This document shows positions 1 through 5,385 of a stretch of 5,611 nucleotides of DNA, in pieces. The notes under the pieces were generated by a model. It was not told the DNA's origin, searched no databases, and saw only the letters and a list, made by a program, of their open reading frames with translations. A program made the translations under genes and the position numbers. The stretch's first letter is position 1, and the number at the start of each line of letters is the position of its first letter. Location: assembly GCA_030629485.1 (NCBI GenBank), contig DAOVOW010000160.1, forward strand, positions 1-5,611, written 5' to 3'. Source of the DNA: a bacterium (lineage in GTDB: Bacteria > Zixibacteria > MSB-5A5 > GN15 > FEB-12).

Positions 1-401
1 ATATGGTTCCGCGCCTCCGACCCGGCGAAAAATCCCGGATCAACTTCCATACGCGCGTGGGACTGTTCATATCTACAATATTGGCCGTCGTCATGGCGTT
101 GTTCTTTCGTTCGGTGGTCGACATCTGGCACGCTCTCGGTTCGATTGGTACTCCCGCCCTGTTAGTGCCGGTCTTTTTCGCATTCGTGGGTCGAAGGCGA
201 CTGCCGCCGCGCGCCGCGTTTCTGTCAGTTGTGTCCAGTGGGTCAATTTCGCTGGTCTGGTACCTGTCACAATTTTCGAACGCCGATGGGGTTTATTGGT
301 GGGGAGTCGAGCCGATTTTCCCTGGGCTGCTCTGGTCGTTGATTTTGTTCGTGTTATTTTCGCGCCACGTGGGTGGCGGTGACTTGCCTAAAGGTCAATA
401 G
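1..401 (+). CDS. Sodium:solute symporter (SSS family), C-terminal part, 5' end outside window
   Basis: The reading frame is open from the left edge and ends at TAG 399-401, so only about the last 130 residues are present. The ATG at position 3 is probably internal, because the peptide begins in a loop and not in a signal or first helix. Four hydrophobic helices are visible, at about residues 19-35, 44-63, 71-91 and 104-121, counted from that ATG. The segment GVEPIFPGLLWSLILF near the end resembles the closing helix of solute:sodium symporters (family 2.A.21), as does the small-residue-rich GSIGTPALLVPVF segment. These inner-membrane carriers couple Na+ entry to uptake of sugars, amino acids, nucleosides or similar solutes. 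The substrate cannot be told from this fragment. It ends 20 bases before greA on the same strand. Another multi-helix carrier is possible, but SSS is the best match. Confidence 0.75.
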   Translation, partial: MVPRLRPGEKSRINFHTRVGLFISTILAVVMALFFRSVVDIWHALGSIGTPALLVPVFFAFVGRRRLPPRAAFLSVVSSGSISLVWYLSQFSNADGVYWWGVEPIFPGLLWSLILFVLFSRHVGGGDLPKGQ

Positions 402-412
402 TTGGCTATATT
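384..412 (+). promoter_or_regulatory. Candidate sigma-70-type promoter for greA
   Basis: TTGCCT (384-389, 4 of 6 to the -35 consensus) and TATATT (407-412, 5 of 6 to the -10 consensus) are separated by exactly 17 bases. The promoter overlaps the end of the symporter gene. A start site about 7 bases beyond the -10 box would fall at 419-422, at or next to the greA ATG. This is a pattern match only. The lineage's promoter consensus is unknown. Confidence 0.45.
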
Positions 413-421
413 GGGTCCACT

Positions 422-898
422 ATGACTGAACCGATTTACATGTCCAAAGAGGGCTTGATCAAGCTCGAGGTGGAATTGAAGCGCCTGAAGTTTGAAGAGC
501 GCCCCAAGATAGTCGCTGAAATCAAACGGGCCAGAGAACTGGGCGACCTTTCCGAAAACGCCGAGTACCACGCCGCCAAGGAGACGCAGACCCATCTAGA
601 GCGAAAAATCTCCGATCTGGAATTAAGCCTCTCGCGGGCGCGGCCCATCGACACCGAGGCCATCCCAACCGATAAGGTCTACCTGTACGCCAAAGTGCTG
701 GTCAAGGACCTTGGCGACGGCGGGGAGATCGAGTACACCGTCGTGCCGCCCGAGGAGGCCGACGTCGACAACGACGTTATTTCGGTCAAGTCACCGGTAG
801 CGGCGGCCATGTTGGGCAAAGCTGTTGGCGAAACAGTGGACATAAAAGTTCCGGCCGGCGCCATCAAATACGAGATACTGAAAATCTCCCGCGACTAA
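422..898 (+). CDS. greA: Transcription elongation factor GreA
   Basis: GreA rescues backtracked RNA polymerase by entering the secondary channel and stimulating cleavage of the displaced RNA 3' end. The 158-residue length equals that of E. coli GreA. Residues 1-80 form the expected N-terminal coiled-coil hairpin, with the tip motif GDLSENAEYHAAKE. D42 and E45 correspond to the acidic pair D41 and E44 of the E. coli protein that binds the catalytic Mg2+. The C-terminal half (about 84-158) is the FKBP-like globular domain and contains the typical SPVAAAMLGKAVGE segment. The ATG at 422 is chosen because the N-terminus MTEPIYMSKEG aligns with that of known GreA. An alternative ATG at 440 would remove conserved N-terminal residues. 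There is no clear Shine-Dalgarno before 422. The gene follows the symporter by 20 bases but probably has its own promoter. Confidence 0.96.
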   Translation: MTEPIYMSKEGLIKLEVELKRLKFEERPKIVAEIKRARELGDLSENAEYHAAKETQTHLERKISDLELSLSRARPIDTEAIPTDKVYLYAKVLVKDLGDGGEIEYTVVPPEEADVDNDVISVKSPVAAAMLGKAVGETVDIKVPAGAIKYEILKISRD

Positions 899-930
899 GA
901 GATGGTTGACAGACGCGTGAAAAATGCGTG

Positions 931-956
931 GGTGTCGGGCGACCCCGCCCGACGCC
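931..956. repeat. Hairpin repeat unit 1 downstream of greA
   Basis: GGTGTCGGGCG (931-941) pairs with CGCCCGACGCC (946-956) around the loop ACCC, giving 11 pairs with one G-T wobble. It lies 32 bases after the greA stop and could cap the greA transcript, but no T-tract follows, so it is not a standard intrinsic terminator. Its core, GTCGGGCG/CGCCCGAC, is nearly the same as the next hairpin at 977-995, so it is better read as a small palindromic repeat. Confidence 0.7.
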
Positions 957-976
957 TGCCTTCGAACTTCATGGCC

Positions 977-995
977 GTCAGGCGAGTCGCCTGAC
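977..995. repeat. Hairpin repeat unit 2, sibling of the 931-956 hairpin
   Basis: GTCAGGCG (977-984) pairs perfectly with CGCCTGAC (988-995) around the loop AGT. It differs from the core of the first hairpin by a G-to-A change in the left arm matched by a C-to-T change in the right arm, so pairing is kept. No T-tract follows. The two units stand 20 bases apart between greA and the enzyme remnant. Confidence 0.7.
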
Positions 996-1029
996 CGCAC
1001 CCAAAACGCATCTTCAAGGTCGAGATCAC

Positions 1030-1140
1030 GAGCCGGATGGTCTGATTCGTCTGTCGGTCGGGTTGGAGGACGTTGATGACCTGATCGCCGATATAACCCA
1101 GGCGTTTGAAGTGCTACGCCAGCGGATGGTCTCGGACTAA
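1030..1140 (+). pseudogene. C-terminal remnant of a Cys/Met-metabolism PLP-dependent enzyme (cystathionine gamma-synthase / sulfhydrylase type)
   Basis: About 35 codons ending at TAA 1138-1140 encode DGLIRLSVGLEDVDDLIAD and a following helix. This closely resembles the conserved C-terminal end of the gamma-family PLP enzymes (cystathionine gamma-synthase, cystathionine gamma-lyase, O-acetylhomoserine sulfhydrylase, methionine gamma-lyase). The motif's arginine normally contacts the substrate carboxylate. The PLP-binding lysine and all of the large domain are missing. The frame stays open back to a GTG at 928, but those upstream codons run through the two hairpins and do not resemble the family. 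The rest of the gene has evidently been deleted or replaced. The surviving piece has no frameshift, so the loss may be fairly recent. Function as a peptide is unlikely. Confidence 0.75.
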
Positions 1141-1204
1141 CATCACTGCAAACCGCTAATTGACCACTTTCCCGGAGGCTGCCGGATTATTACGCATTTT
1201 GGAT

Positions 1205-1229
1205 GACAGAAAGGGAGGCTTCGTCCCCC
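1205..1229 (-). terminator. Weak candidate terminator after the BshB1-like gene
   Basis: On the minus strand, GGGGGAC and GCCTCCC (forward 1223-1229 and 1213-1219) can pair around a GAA loop with one mismatch and one wobble. TTTCTGTC follows. It starts 24 bases past the deacetylase stop codon, where a terminator is expected because the plus-strand genes converge here. The imperfect stem and broken T-run keep confidence low. Confidence 0.3.
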
Positions 1230-1252
1230 GGTACAGATCGTTCAGGCGGAGA

Positions 1253-1972
1253 TCAGCTCTCGTCCACCAGCGTCATGATGTCGGGCACCAGGACTGGCTC
1301 GACGGCGTAGAATCCCTGGCCGTATTTGCACCCGGCTTGCAGTCCAAATGATCGCGCCATCGACGTGAGTGTATCGATATAGTCCTTTTCCTTGTCCGGA
1401 TTCAGAAACTGTGATTCGTGAGCGCTGAGTGCTTTGATCCACTGATCGAAGTACGGCGTGATGTCGGCCACGAAGTTGGGCGATACTCGTGGCGGCAGGA
1501 AATAGTGAAAAATCCGCTTTACCAGATGCGGGTCGCCCGGCAGATCGGCTTTCTTCAGTGAGGCAAGGTTGGCGGCATTGATGGCGATGATGCCGGACGC
1601 AACATGGTCCGGGTGCGATTGGCGACGGCCATGTCCCACACGCGGGTATGGAGCCAGCACGATTCTCGGCTGAGTGCGCCGAATAACGGCGGCCAGGTCA
1701 AGGCGGTGCTGGTAGCTGTCTTCAAGACGAGTATCACCCCAGTCAAAAGTCCGGACTATGTCGACGCCAAGAATCTCCGCTGCTCTGGCAACTTCCCGCG
1801 ACCGGATTTCGGCGTTGCCGCCGGTTCCCATCTCCCCCTCAGTCAGAATCACAATGCCGCAGCGATAGCCTCGCTCGGCGAGGCCGATCAGCACACCACC
1901 GGTACCGACTTCGACATCATCCGGATGCGCACCCACTGAAAGCAGATCGTATGTAGTATCGGTGTCAGTCAT
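1253..1972 (-). CDS. bshB1: PIG-L/LmbE-type zinc N-deacetylase, BshB1-like
   Basis: This gene encodes a 239-residue protein of the LmbE/PIG-L deacetylase fold. The zinc motif AHPDD lies at residues 15-19 (ligands H16 and D19), and the second motif, SHPDH, at 119-123 (H123 the expected third ligand). TEGEMGTGG (44-52) and PNFVADITPYFDQ (165-177) resemble the bacillithiol-pathway enzyme BshB1. BshB1 removes the acetyl group from GlcNAc-malate in the cytoplasm. The MshB and Dnc-type deacetylases are relatives, and the exact substrate is not proven. The length fits BshB1. The frame is open to an ATG at 2014, but codons 3-13 of that longer version are the terminator hairpin of the preceding gene, so ATG 1972 is preferred. 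It begins MTDTDTTYDLLSVGAHPDD, as the family does. GAG directly abuts this ATG, too close to act as a Shine-Dalgarno. No other bacillithiol gene is in the window. Confidence 0.8.
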   Translation of the reverse strand: MTDTDTTYDLLSVGAHPDDVEVGTGGVLIGLAERGYRCGIVILTEGEMGTGGNAEIRSREVARAAEILGVDIVRTFDWGDTRLEDSYQHRLDLAAVIRRTQPRIVLAPYPRVGHGRRQSHPDHVASGIIAINAANLASLKKADLPGDPHLVKRIFHYFLPPRVSPNFVADITPYFDQWIKALSAHESQFLNPDKEKDYIDTLTSMARSFGLQAGCKYGQGFYAVEPVLVPDIMTLVDES

Positions 1973-1975
1973 CTC

Positions 1976-2007
1976 AAAAAAAACCCGGAGACCCTTTGTC
2001 TCCGGGT
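1976..2007 (-). terminator. Strong intrinsic terminator after the esterase-like lipoprotein gene
   Basis: Read on the minus strand, ACCCGGAGAC and GTCTCCGGGT form a perfect 10-pair stem (forward 1983-2007) with a five-base loop AAAGG, followed by a run of T (forward A run 1976-1982). It lies 19 bases past the lipoprotein stop codon. It is directional, since no T-run follows on the plus strand. Its U-tract ends three bases before the ATG of the next gene on the same strand. Confidence 0.9.
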
Positions 2008-2026
2008 GTAACATTCATGATTCGAA

Positions 2027-3322
2027 TCAGTTCCCGGACGCGTTTGCCTTGAAGTTATCCGAGTGGAATTTCAGTATCTCGCGCAGCAATTCGTAAATAT
2101 ATTCGTGAGATGTCGCCGGATTACCACCGTAGCCGGTGTATTCCCTGACTGTCGGCGTATAACCTCGACCCTCCAGGGTCTCAACCCAAGACATAGTCTG
2201 ATCATGGAATCCGTACTGTGTCTCCGGACTGGTGGCGATCCACATAGCCACACCATCCAACTCGTTACCCGTTCCTATGTTTTCGAGATTGTCGTCAAGC
2301 CAGAGATCCCAGATCGGCTGGTACGGTTGTCCGGTGTGATCAAACGGCAGATGGAAATCAAAGTTGCGGACATCTTCCATAACGAGATGTTCGATAAACG
2401 TGTGATTATCCAGAATTGCATAACCCGGCTTACCACGCGTTACGGTGTCGATTATTATCAGCAGTTCCGAATAGCCGCTGGCGTTGGTGTGTGGTCTGAC
2501 TTCATAGTCCAGCAACGTATCATGCGGGGAGAAGGCCATGGCACCGCCAATAAACATCCGCGACACCGGATAACTACTGGAACTGTCGAAATCCGCACGG
2601 AAGAGTGAATCGGTAACCAGGTCGGTTTGTTCCTGTTGGACGACATACAGCATCAAATCCTCCAGTCCGCTGCCGTGGCCGGGGGCACCATCGAAATCCA
2701 ACGGACCATCAGCCACCGAGATCGACGAATAGGTACCGGGACTGGTCAAGGCCGCCCGGAAGGCGCCGTACGCGCCGGTACCCACGCCGCCGATTCCTCT
2801 CTGAGAAGGATCGGCAGTCGGATGCTCCCAGGTCTTGCTGATGTAATCGACCAGGGTGCTGCCGATTAAAGCATCGTAATCTCCGGCCGGATAGCTTGAG
2901 TTGGCATAGAAATAGCCTCCGAAAGCCTTGGCCGGGTCAGATGGTATGGTGGCGATATACATCGGCTCAATCTCGCCGGTGGATATCATTTCATCGGCCA
3001 GATCTTTCAAACCATGGTTGAGATAGAAATCGGCGTCCTCATCGTGCGGCGGCAACAGTAACAACAGTGGCACCTCCGTGGCGCCTGATCCACCATAGTA
3101 CGCCGGAAACGATGCTCGCGGCACATAGATCATTATTCGAATGAGTTGAAACTGGTTGCGGAGCTGCATCAAAAGCTCATCAACAAAAACATGATTCTTC
3201 GGAGATATACCCCCGGTGGTGATATCGCTCGTATCGAACACAGATTCCCTATCAGAGCAACTCCAGACAAAGGTCAGGACCAATATCACTATCGACAGTA
3301 TGAACATCGTCTTTCTTGCCAT
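2027..3322 (-). CDS. Secreted lipoprotein with esterase-D-like alpha/beta-hydrolase fold, probably catalytically inactive
   Basis: The product has 431 residues. A signal sequence (about 1-21) ends in V-W-S-C with cysteine 22, an acceptable lipobox with an unusual Trp at -2. Ser at +2 suggests outer-membrane sorting by the E. coli rule. Residues from about 55 onward resemble the putative-esterase family (PF00756, esterase D / feruloyl esterase / enterochelin esterase). The nucleophile elbow reads RGIGGVGTGAYGAF (175-188) where active members have G-x-S-M-G-G, so the serine position is Gly181. The usual HGG oxyanion segment reads PPHD (91-94). H406, in ATSHEYIYELL, fits the catalytic histidine. 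The acid is unclear (S365-E367 region). The ATG at 3322 is chosen because GAGGAG lies 7 bases upstream. A longer TTG start at 3337 lacks support. The gene is 11 bases after the fadL-like gene, so one operon. Ligand binding is a plausible role but is inference. Confidence 0.8.
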   Translation of the reverse strand: MARKTMFILSIVILVLTFVWSCSDRESVFDTSDITTGGISPKNHVFVDELLMQLRNQFQLIRIMIYVPRASFPAYYGGSGATEVPLLLLLPPHDEDADFYLNHGLKDLADEMISTGEIEPMYIATIPSDPAKAFGGYFYANSSYPAGDYDALIGSTLVDYISKTWEHPTADPSQRGIGGVGTGAYGAFRAALTSPGTYSSISVADGPLDFDGAPGHGSGLEDLMLYVVQQEQTDLVTDSLFRADFDSSSSYPVSRMFIGGAMAFSPHDTLLDYEVRPHTNASGYSELLIIIDTVTRGKPGYAILDNHTFIEHLVMEDVRNFDFHLPFDHTGQPYQPIWDLWLDDNLENIGTGNELDGVAMWIATSPETQYGFHDQTMSWVETLEGRGYTPTVREYTGYGGNPATSHEYIYELLREILKFHSDNFKANASGN

Positions 3323-3329
3323 CTCTGAT

Positions 3330-3335
3330 CTCCTC
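3330..3335 (-). promoter_or_regulatory. Shine-Dalgarno of the lipoprotein gene, overlapping the fadL stop
   Basis: GAGGAG on the minus strand lies 7 bases before ATG 3322 and shares bases with the TGA (3334-3336) of the upstream barrel gene. This fixes the lipoprotein start and suggests translational coupling of the two genes. Confidence 0.8.
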
Positions 3336-4854
3336 AAAAGCGATAGTTGAACGAAAACACCGTCTGGTAAGTAGCACCCTTGAAGTCACCGGCGAAATTT
3401 TCCGGGTGACCGTCCCCATCGATATCCTCCAACTCCTCCACACTGGCGTCAGGATACCGAGTGTAACTGGTGGATATGCCCAGATCCCACTGTTCCAGAT
3501 GCAAAATCAGTCCCGTGCTGAGGCTCAGTTTCGTGCCGAGATCGAAGAACAACGGATGAAACTGTTCATTCTTCCGGGCCGGTGACTGATCCATCGACAC
3601 GCCGCCCAACAGTGTGACGAAGTCGGAGTAATCGTAGGCAACCCCGGCCATCAGTTCGATGGTGTTAGACCAGTCGACACTTTGGACGATGTCGGACGTG
3701 AAGAACTCCCGCATGTCGGCGGCGGTGTCAGCCGGACCTTTCAGCCCACGATGGTTACTATATACGAAATTGAACCCGTCGAATCGAGACCAAAGCGTAA
3801 ACTCCGCGTCAACAGCGACCAGCAGTTTCTCCCACGCCTGGTAGGCCATGCCAAGGCCAAACGAAGGCGGCAGTTTGAGGGTAGCTTCGTAATCCGCCGA
3901 GTCGACAATCTTACTGCCGGCTGTAAGCATGTGTTCAACCGTACCATAGTAGGATACCGGTGCGTAGTATTCGGGCATATAGAACTCCAGCGAGCTTTCA
4001 CCCTTGACGGTAATGTCGCCCGGCACTGCGATGGTAGCCGCCAGAGTCATGTTTTCACTTGGTTTCAGCTTAGCCCCAAGGTTCAAACCGAATCCCCACC
4101 CCTTTCCATCGTTCGAGGTCCATTGGGTGACTTTCTCCCAGGGGCGAGTGGCCGGCTCCCAGCCGGGATCGCGAGCCAGGTAGGGATTGGTGCGAAAGAG
4201 AACATTGGTATACAGTAGATCAGCCCTCAGGAGTTGCAAGCCCACCCCCAGCGATAGCTTGTCTTCAACAAACTCGCGGGCGGCTGTTAGTTGAAAGGCC
4301 ACGATATCGAAATTGTTCTGAAACTGATTGCCCGGAAGAGTCAACTTGCTGTTGTACGTGGTCAGCGGTTGGTAAAGATTCCATTTAACGTTATAATCGA
4401 ATGGCTGGTAGATCGAAAGCCCGAACACCGACTCGCCGAAAACCGGAAGGCGCAAGGCCAGACCGGCTGACGGATTGTTCAGGACTTCATCGAAATTGTA
4501 GCCCGGTCGACCGTTCATCATACCCGAAGCGTTTTGACTATCCGGGGCGTCCCAATAATACCTCGGTGTGATCTCATTACGGTACTGGAACAAGGCCAGA
4601 TTGGCCCCCAGTTGGTTGTCAAGTAAGTCGGCATAGCCGGCCGGGTTATAATAAGCGGCGCTCCAGTCGTCGGCTACAGCGCGAAATGCGCCGCCCATGG
4701 CGGTAGCCTTGGCGCCCACACCGAGCGCCTCGAAGCCACTCGCCGCGATTCCCGAAGACAGAAGCAATAGGACAGCCAAACCCGCTGCCGATACCTTAAC
4801 TATCCCCATTCTTGTCTCCATCATATTAAGAAAGCCAAACATTTTGTTTCCCAT
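3334..4854 (-). CDS. FadL/OmpP1/TodX-family outer-membrane transport barrel
   Basis: FadL-family beta-barrels let hydrophobic molecules such as long-chain fatty acids or aromatic hydrocarbons cross the outer membrane. The 506-residue product has a signal peptide with hydrophobic core SAAGLAVLLLLSSGIAA (about 22-38). The family's N-terminal signature, GVGAKATAMGGAFRAVADD followed by AAYYNPAG, spans residues 45-73 and would form the hatch. Alternating aromatic/polar strands follow, and the protein ends in the barrel terminus FNYRF. Near the C-terminus, DIDGDGHPE (477-485) looks like a Ca2+-binding loop, probably in the last extracellular loop. Two starts are credible: ATG 4854 with GAGGA 5 bases upstream, and ATG 4809 with GGAG 6 bases upstream. 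The second gives a more compact signal peptide (491 residues). The longer form is reported. The gene is first in an operon with the lipoprotein. The ligand cannot be read from the sequence. Confidence 0.9.
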   Translation of the reverse strand: MGNKMFGFLNMMETRMGIVKVSAAGLAVLLLLSSGIAASGFEALGVGAKATAMGGAFRAVADDWSAAYYNPAGYADLLDNQLGANLALFQYRNEITPRYYWDAPDSQNASGMMNGRPGYNFDEVLNNPSAGLALRLPVFGESVFGLSIYQPFDYNVKWNLYQPLTTYNSKLTLPGNQFQNNFDIVAFQLTAAREFVEDKLSLGVGLQLLRADLLYTNVLFRTNPYLARDPGWEPATRPWEKVTQWTSNDGKGWGFGLNLGAKLKPSENMTLAATIAVPGDITVKGESSLEFYMPEYYAPVSYYGTVEHMLTAGSKIVDSADYEATLKLPPSFGLGMAYQAWEKLLVAVDAEFTLWSRFDGFNFVYSNHRGLKGPADTAADMREFFTSDIVQSVDWSNTIELMAGVAYDYSDFVTLLGGVSMDQSPARKNEQFHPLFFDLGTKLSLSTGLILHLEQWDLGISTSYTRYPDASVEELEDIDGDGHPENFAGDFKGATYQTVFSFNYRF

Positions 4855-4886
4855 CCAAATCCTCAGTCGTTGCTCCGGCGATTAGC

Positions 4887-4902
4887 GGGTCGATCTCGAC
4901 CC
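4887..4902. promoter_or_regulatory. Palindrome in the leader of the fadL-like operon, possible operator
   Basis: GGGTCGA (4887-4893) and TCGACCC (4896-4902) are perfect inverted arms around a two-base centre. The site ends 33 bases upstream of the fadL-like ATG. Short arms with a tiny centre are typical of a site bound by a dimeric regulator and unlike an RNA hairpin. No regulator gene is visible nearby, so operator function is inference. Confidence 0.4.
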
Positions 4903-4929
4903 TCTCAGAACCGGATCATTAGTGTTGCT

Positions 4930-4956
4930 CTAACGAAATGCGAACACCATCGTTAG
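4930..4956. promoter_or_regulatory. Spaced inverted repeat upstream of the fadL-like operon
   Basis: CTAACGA (4930-4936) and TCGTTAG (4950-4956) are perfect 7-base inverted arms with a 13-base spacer, about 76-100 bases upstream of the fadL-like start. The position fits a regulator site near the promoter. No convincing -35/-10 pair was found in this stretch on the minus strand. A chance match is possible. Confidence 0.35.
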
Positions 4957-5177
4957 CCTTCAAAAAAGCAACTCGCCAACTTACACAATGCCTTTCGGGT
5001 TGTCAAGGGCTGCCCAGGCTTTTTTGGACTTGCGCCCGTAAGCCGAATGGTCGCCGACACAGCCCGCATGACGGGGCACACTAAGAGACGTAGTGAGCCG
5101 AGTGGATGTCTAATGAAAAGAGGCAGAAGAATGCGCGAAACGTGGTGTTGTTTTCGACCCGGATTCTCTCCTCCGGT

Positions 5178-5213
5178 GACCCCGGTTTTCCTCTTGTCAC
5201 GAGAGCCGGGGTC
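5178..5213. repeat. Imperfect hairpin, left part of an interspersed repeat
   Basis: GACCCCGGTTTTC (5178-5190) pairs with GAGAGCCGGGGTC (5201-5213), giving 13 pairs including two G-T wobbles, with a 10-base loop. The right arm continues into CCAG and is itself inverted relative to CTGGATTCCGGCTTTC at 5230-5245 (13 of 16 positions match), so it seems to belong to a larger inverted arrangement. Confidence 0.6.
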
Positions 5214-5275
5214 CAGTCTTCTCAATATCCTGGATTCCGGCTTTCGGGCTTGTTGAAAAACCCCTTGTGCCGTTG

Positions 5276-5317
5276 TGTCAGGTCTTGATCCCGTGAAAAC
5301 GGGATTGTGACCTGACA
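5276..5317 (+). repeat. REP-like compound hairpin, forward copy
   Basis: The outer stem TGTCAGGTC/GACCTGACA (5276-5284 and 5309-5317) encloses an inner stem ATCCCGT/ACGGGAT (5288-5294 and 5299-5305). The inner stem is capped by GAAA, a GNRA tetraloop. Small internal loops TTG and TGT separate the stems. Confidence 0.8.
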
Positions 5318-5341
5318 AATAAGTACATGTCAGACAAGAGC

Positions 5342-5385
5342 GGCAGGTCACACAAATCCGCTTGCACGGATTCGCAAGACCTGCC
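5342..5385 (-). repeat. REP-like compound hairpin, inverted copy
   Basis: The outer stem GGCAGGTC/GACCTGCC (5342-5349 and 5378-5385) encloses the inner stem AATCCG/CGGATT (5355-5360 and 5367-5372). Read on the minus strand it shares CAGGTCTTG, then CCGTG, then GTGACCTG in the same order as the 5276-5317 hairpin. It is therefore an inverted copy of the same unit, diverged mostly in the stems and loop. Confidence 0.75.

Noticed and set aside
928..1140. Complete 70-residue gene starting at GTG 928
   Set aside because: The first half is translated hairpin repeat. Only the last 35 or so codons resemble a family, and they are the tail of a much longer enzyme, so it is called a pseudogene remnant.
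1973..2014. N-terminal extension of the deacetylase from ATG 2014
   Set aside because: Codons 3-13 of the extension are the upstream gene's terminator. No Shine-Dalgarno precedes 2014, and family members begin close to the preferred ATG at 1972.
2063..2608. Plus-strand open frame of 181 codons opposite the lipoprotein gene
   Set aside because: It is antisense to a gene with clear signal peptide, fold and ribosome-binding site. It has no recognisable domain. The same holds for the 178-codon plus frame at 3682-4218 opposite the barrel gene.
3323..3337. TTG start at 3337 for the lipoprotein
   Set aside because: It would overlap the fadL-like stop and the ribosome-binding site. ATG 3322 has GAGGAG at ideal spacing and begins a normal lipoprotein signal peptide.
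4890..5000. Sigma-70 promoter for the fadL-like operon
   Set aside because: Only weak combinations were found on the minus strand (for example TTCGCA with TAATGA, 4 of 6 and 2 of 6), so no site is called, although a promoter is expected here.
5005..5030. Plus-strand terminator before the T-run at about 5020
   Set aside because: The bases before the T-run form no stem longer than three or four pairs, and no plus-strand gene ends upstream.
5276..5385. CRISPR array
   Set aside because: The two units are inverted relative to each other, diverged, and not separated by regular spacers. No cas gene is near.
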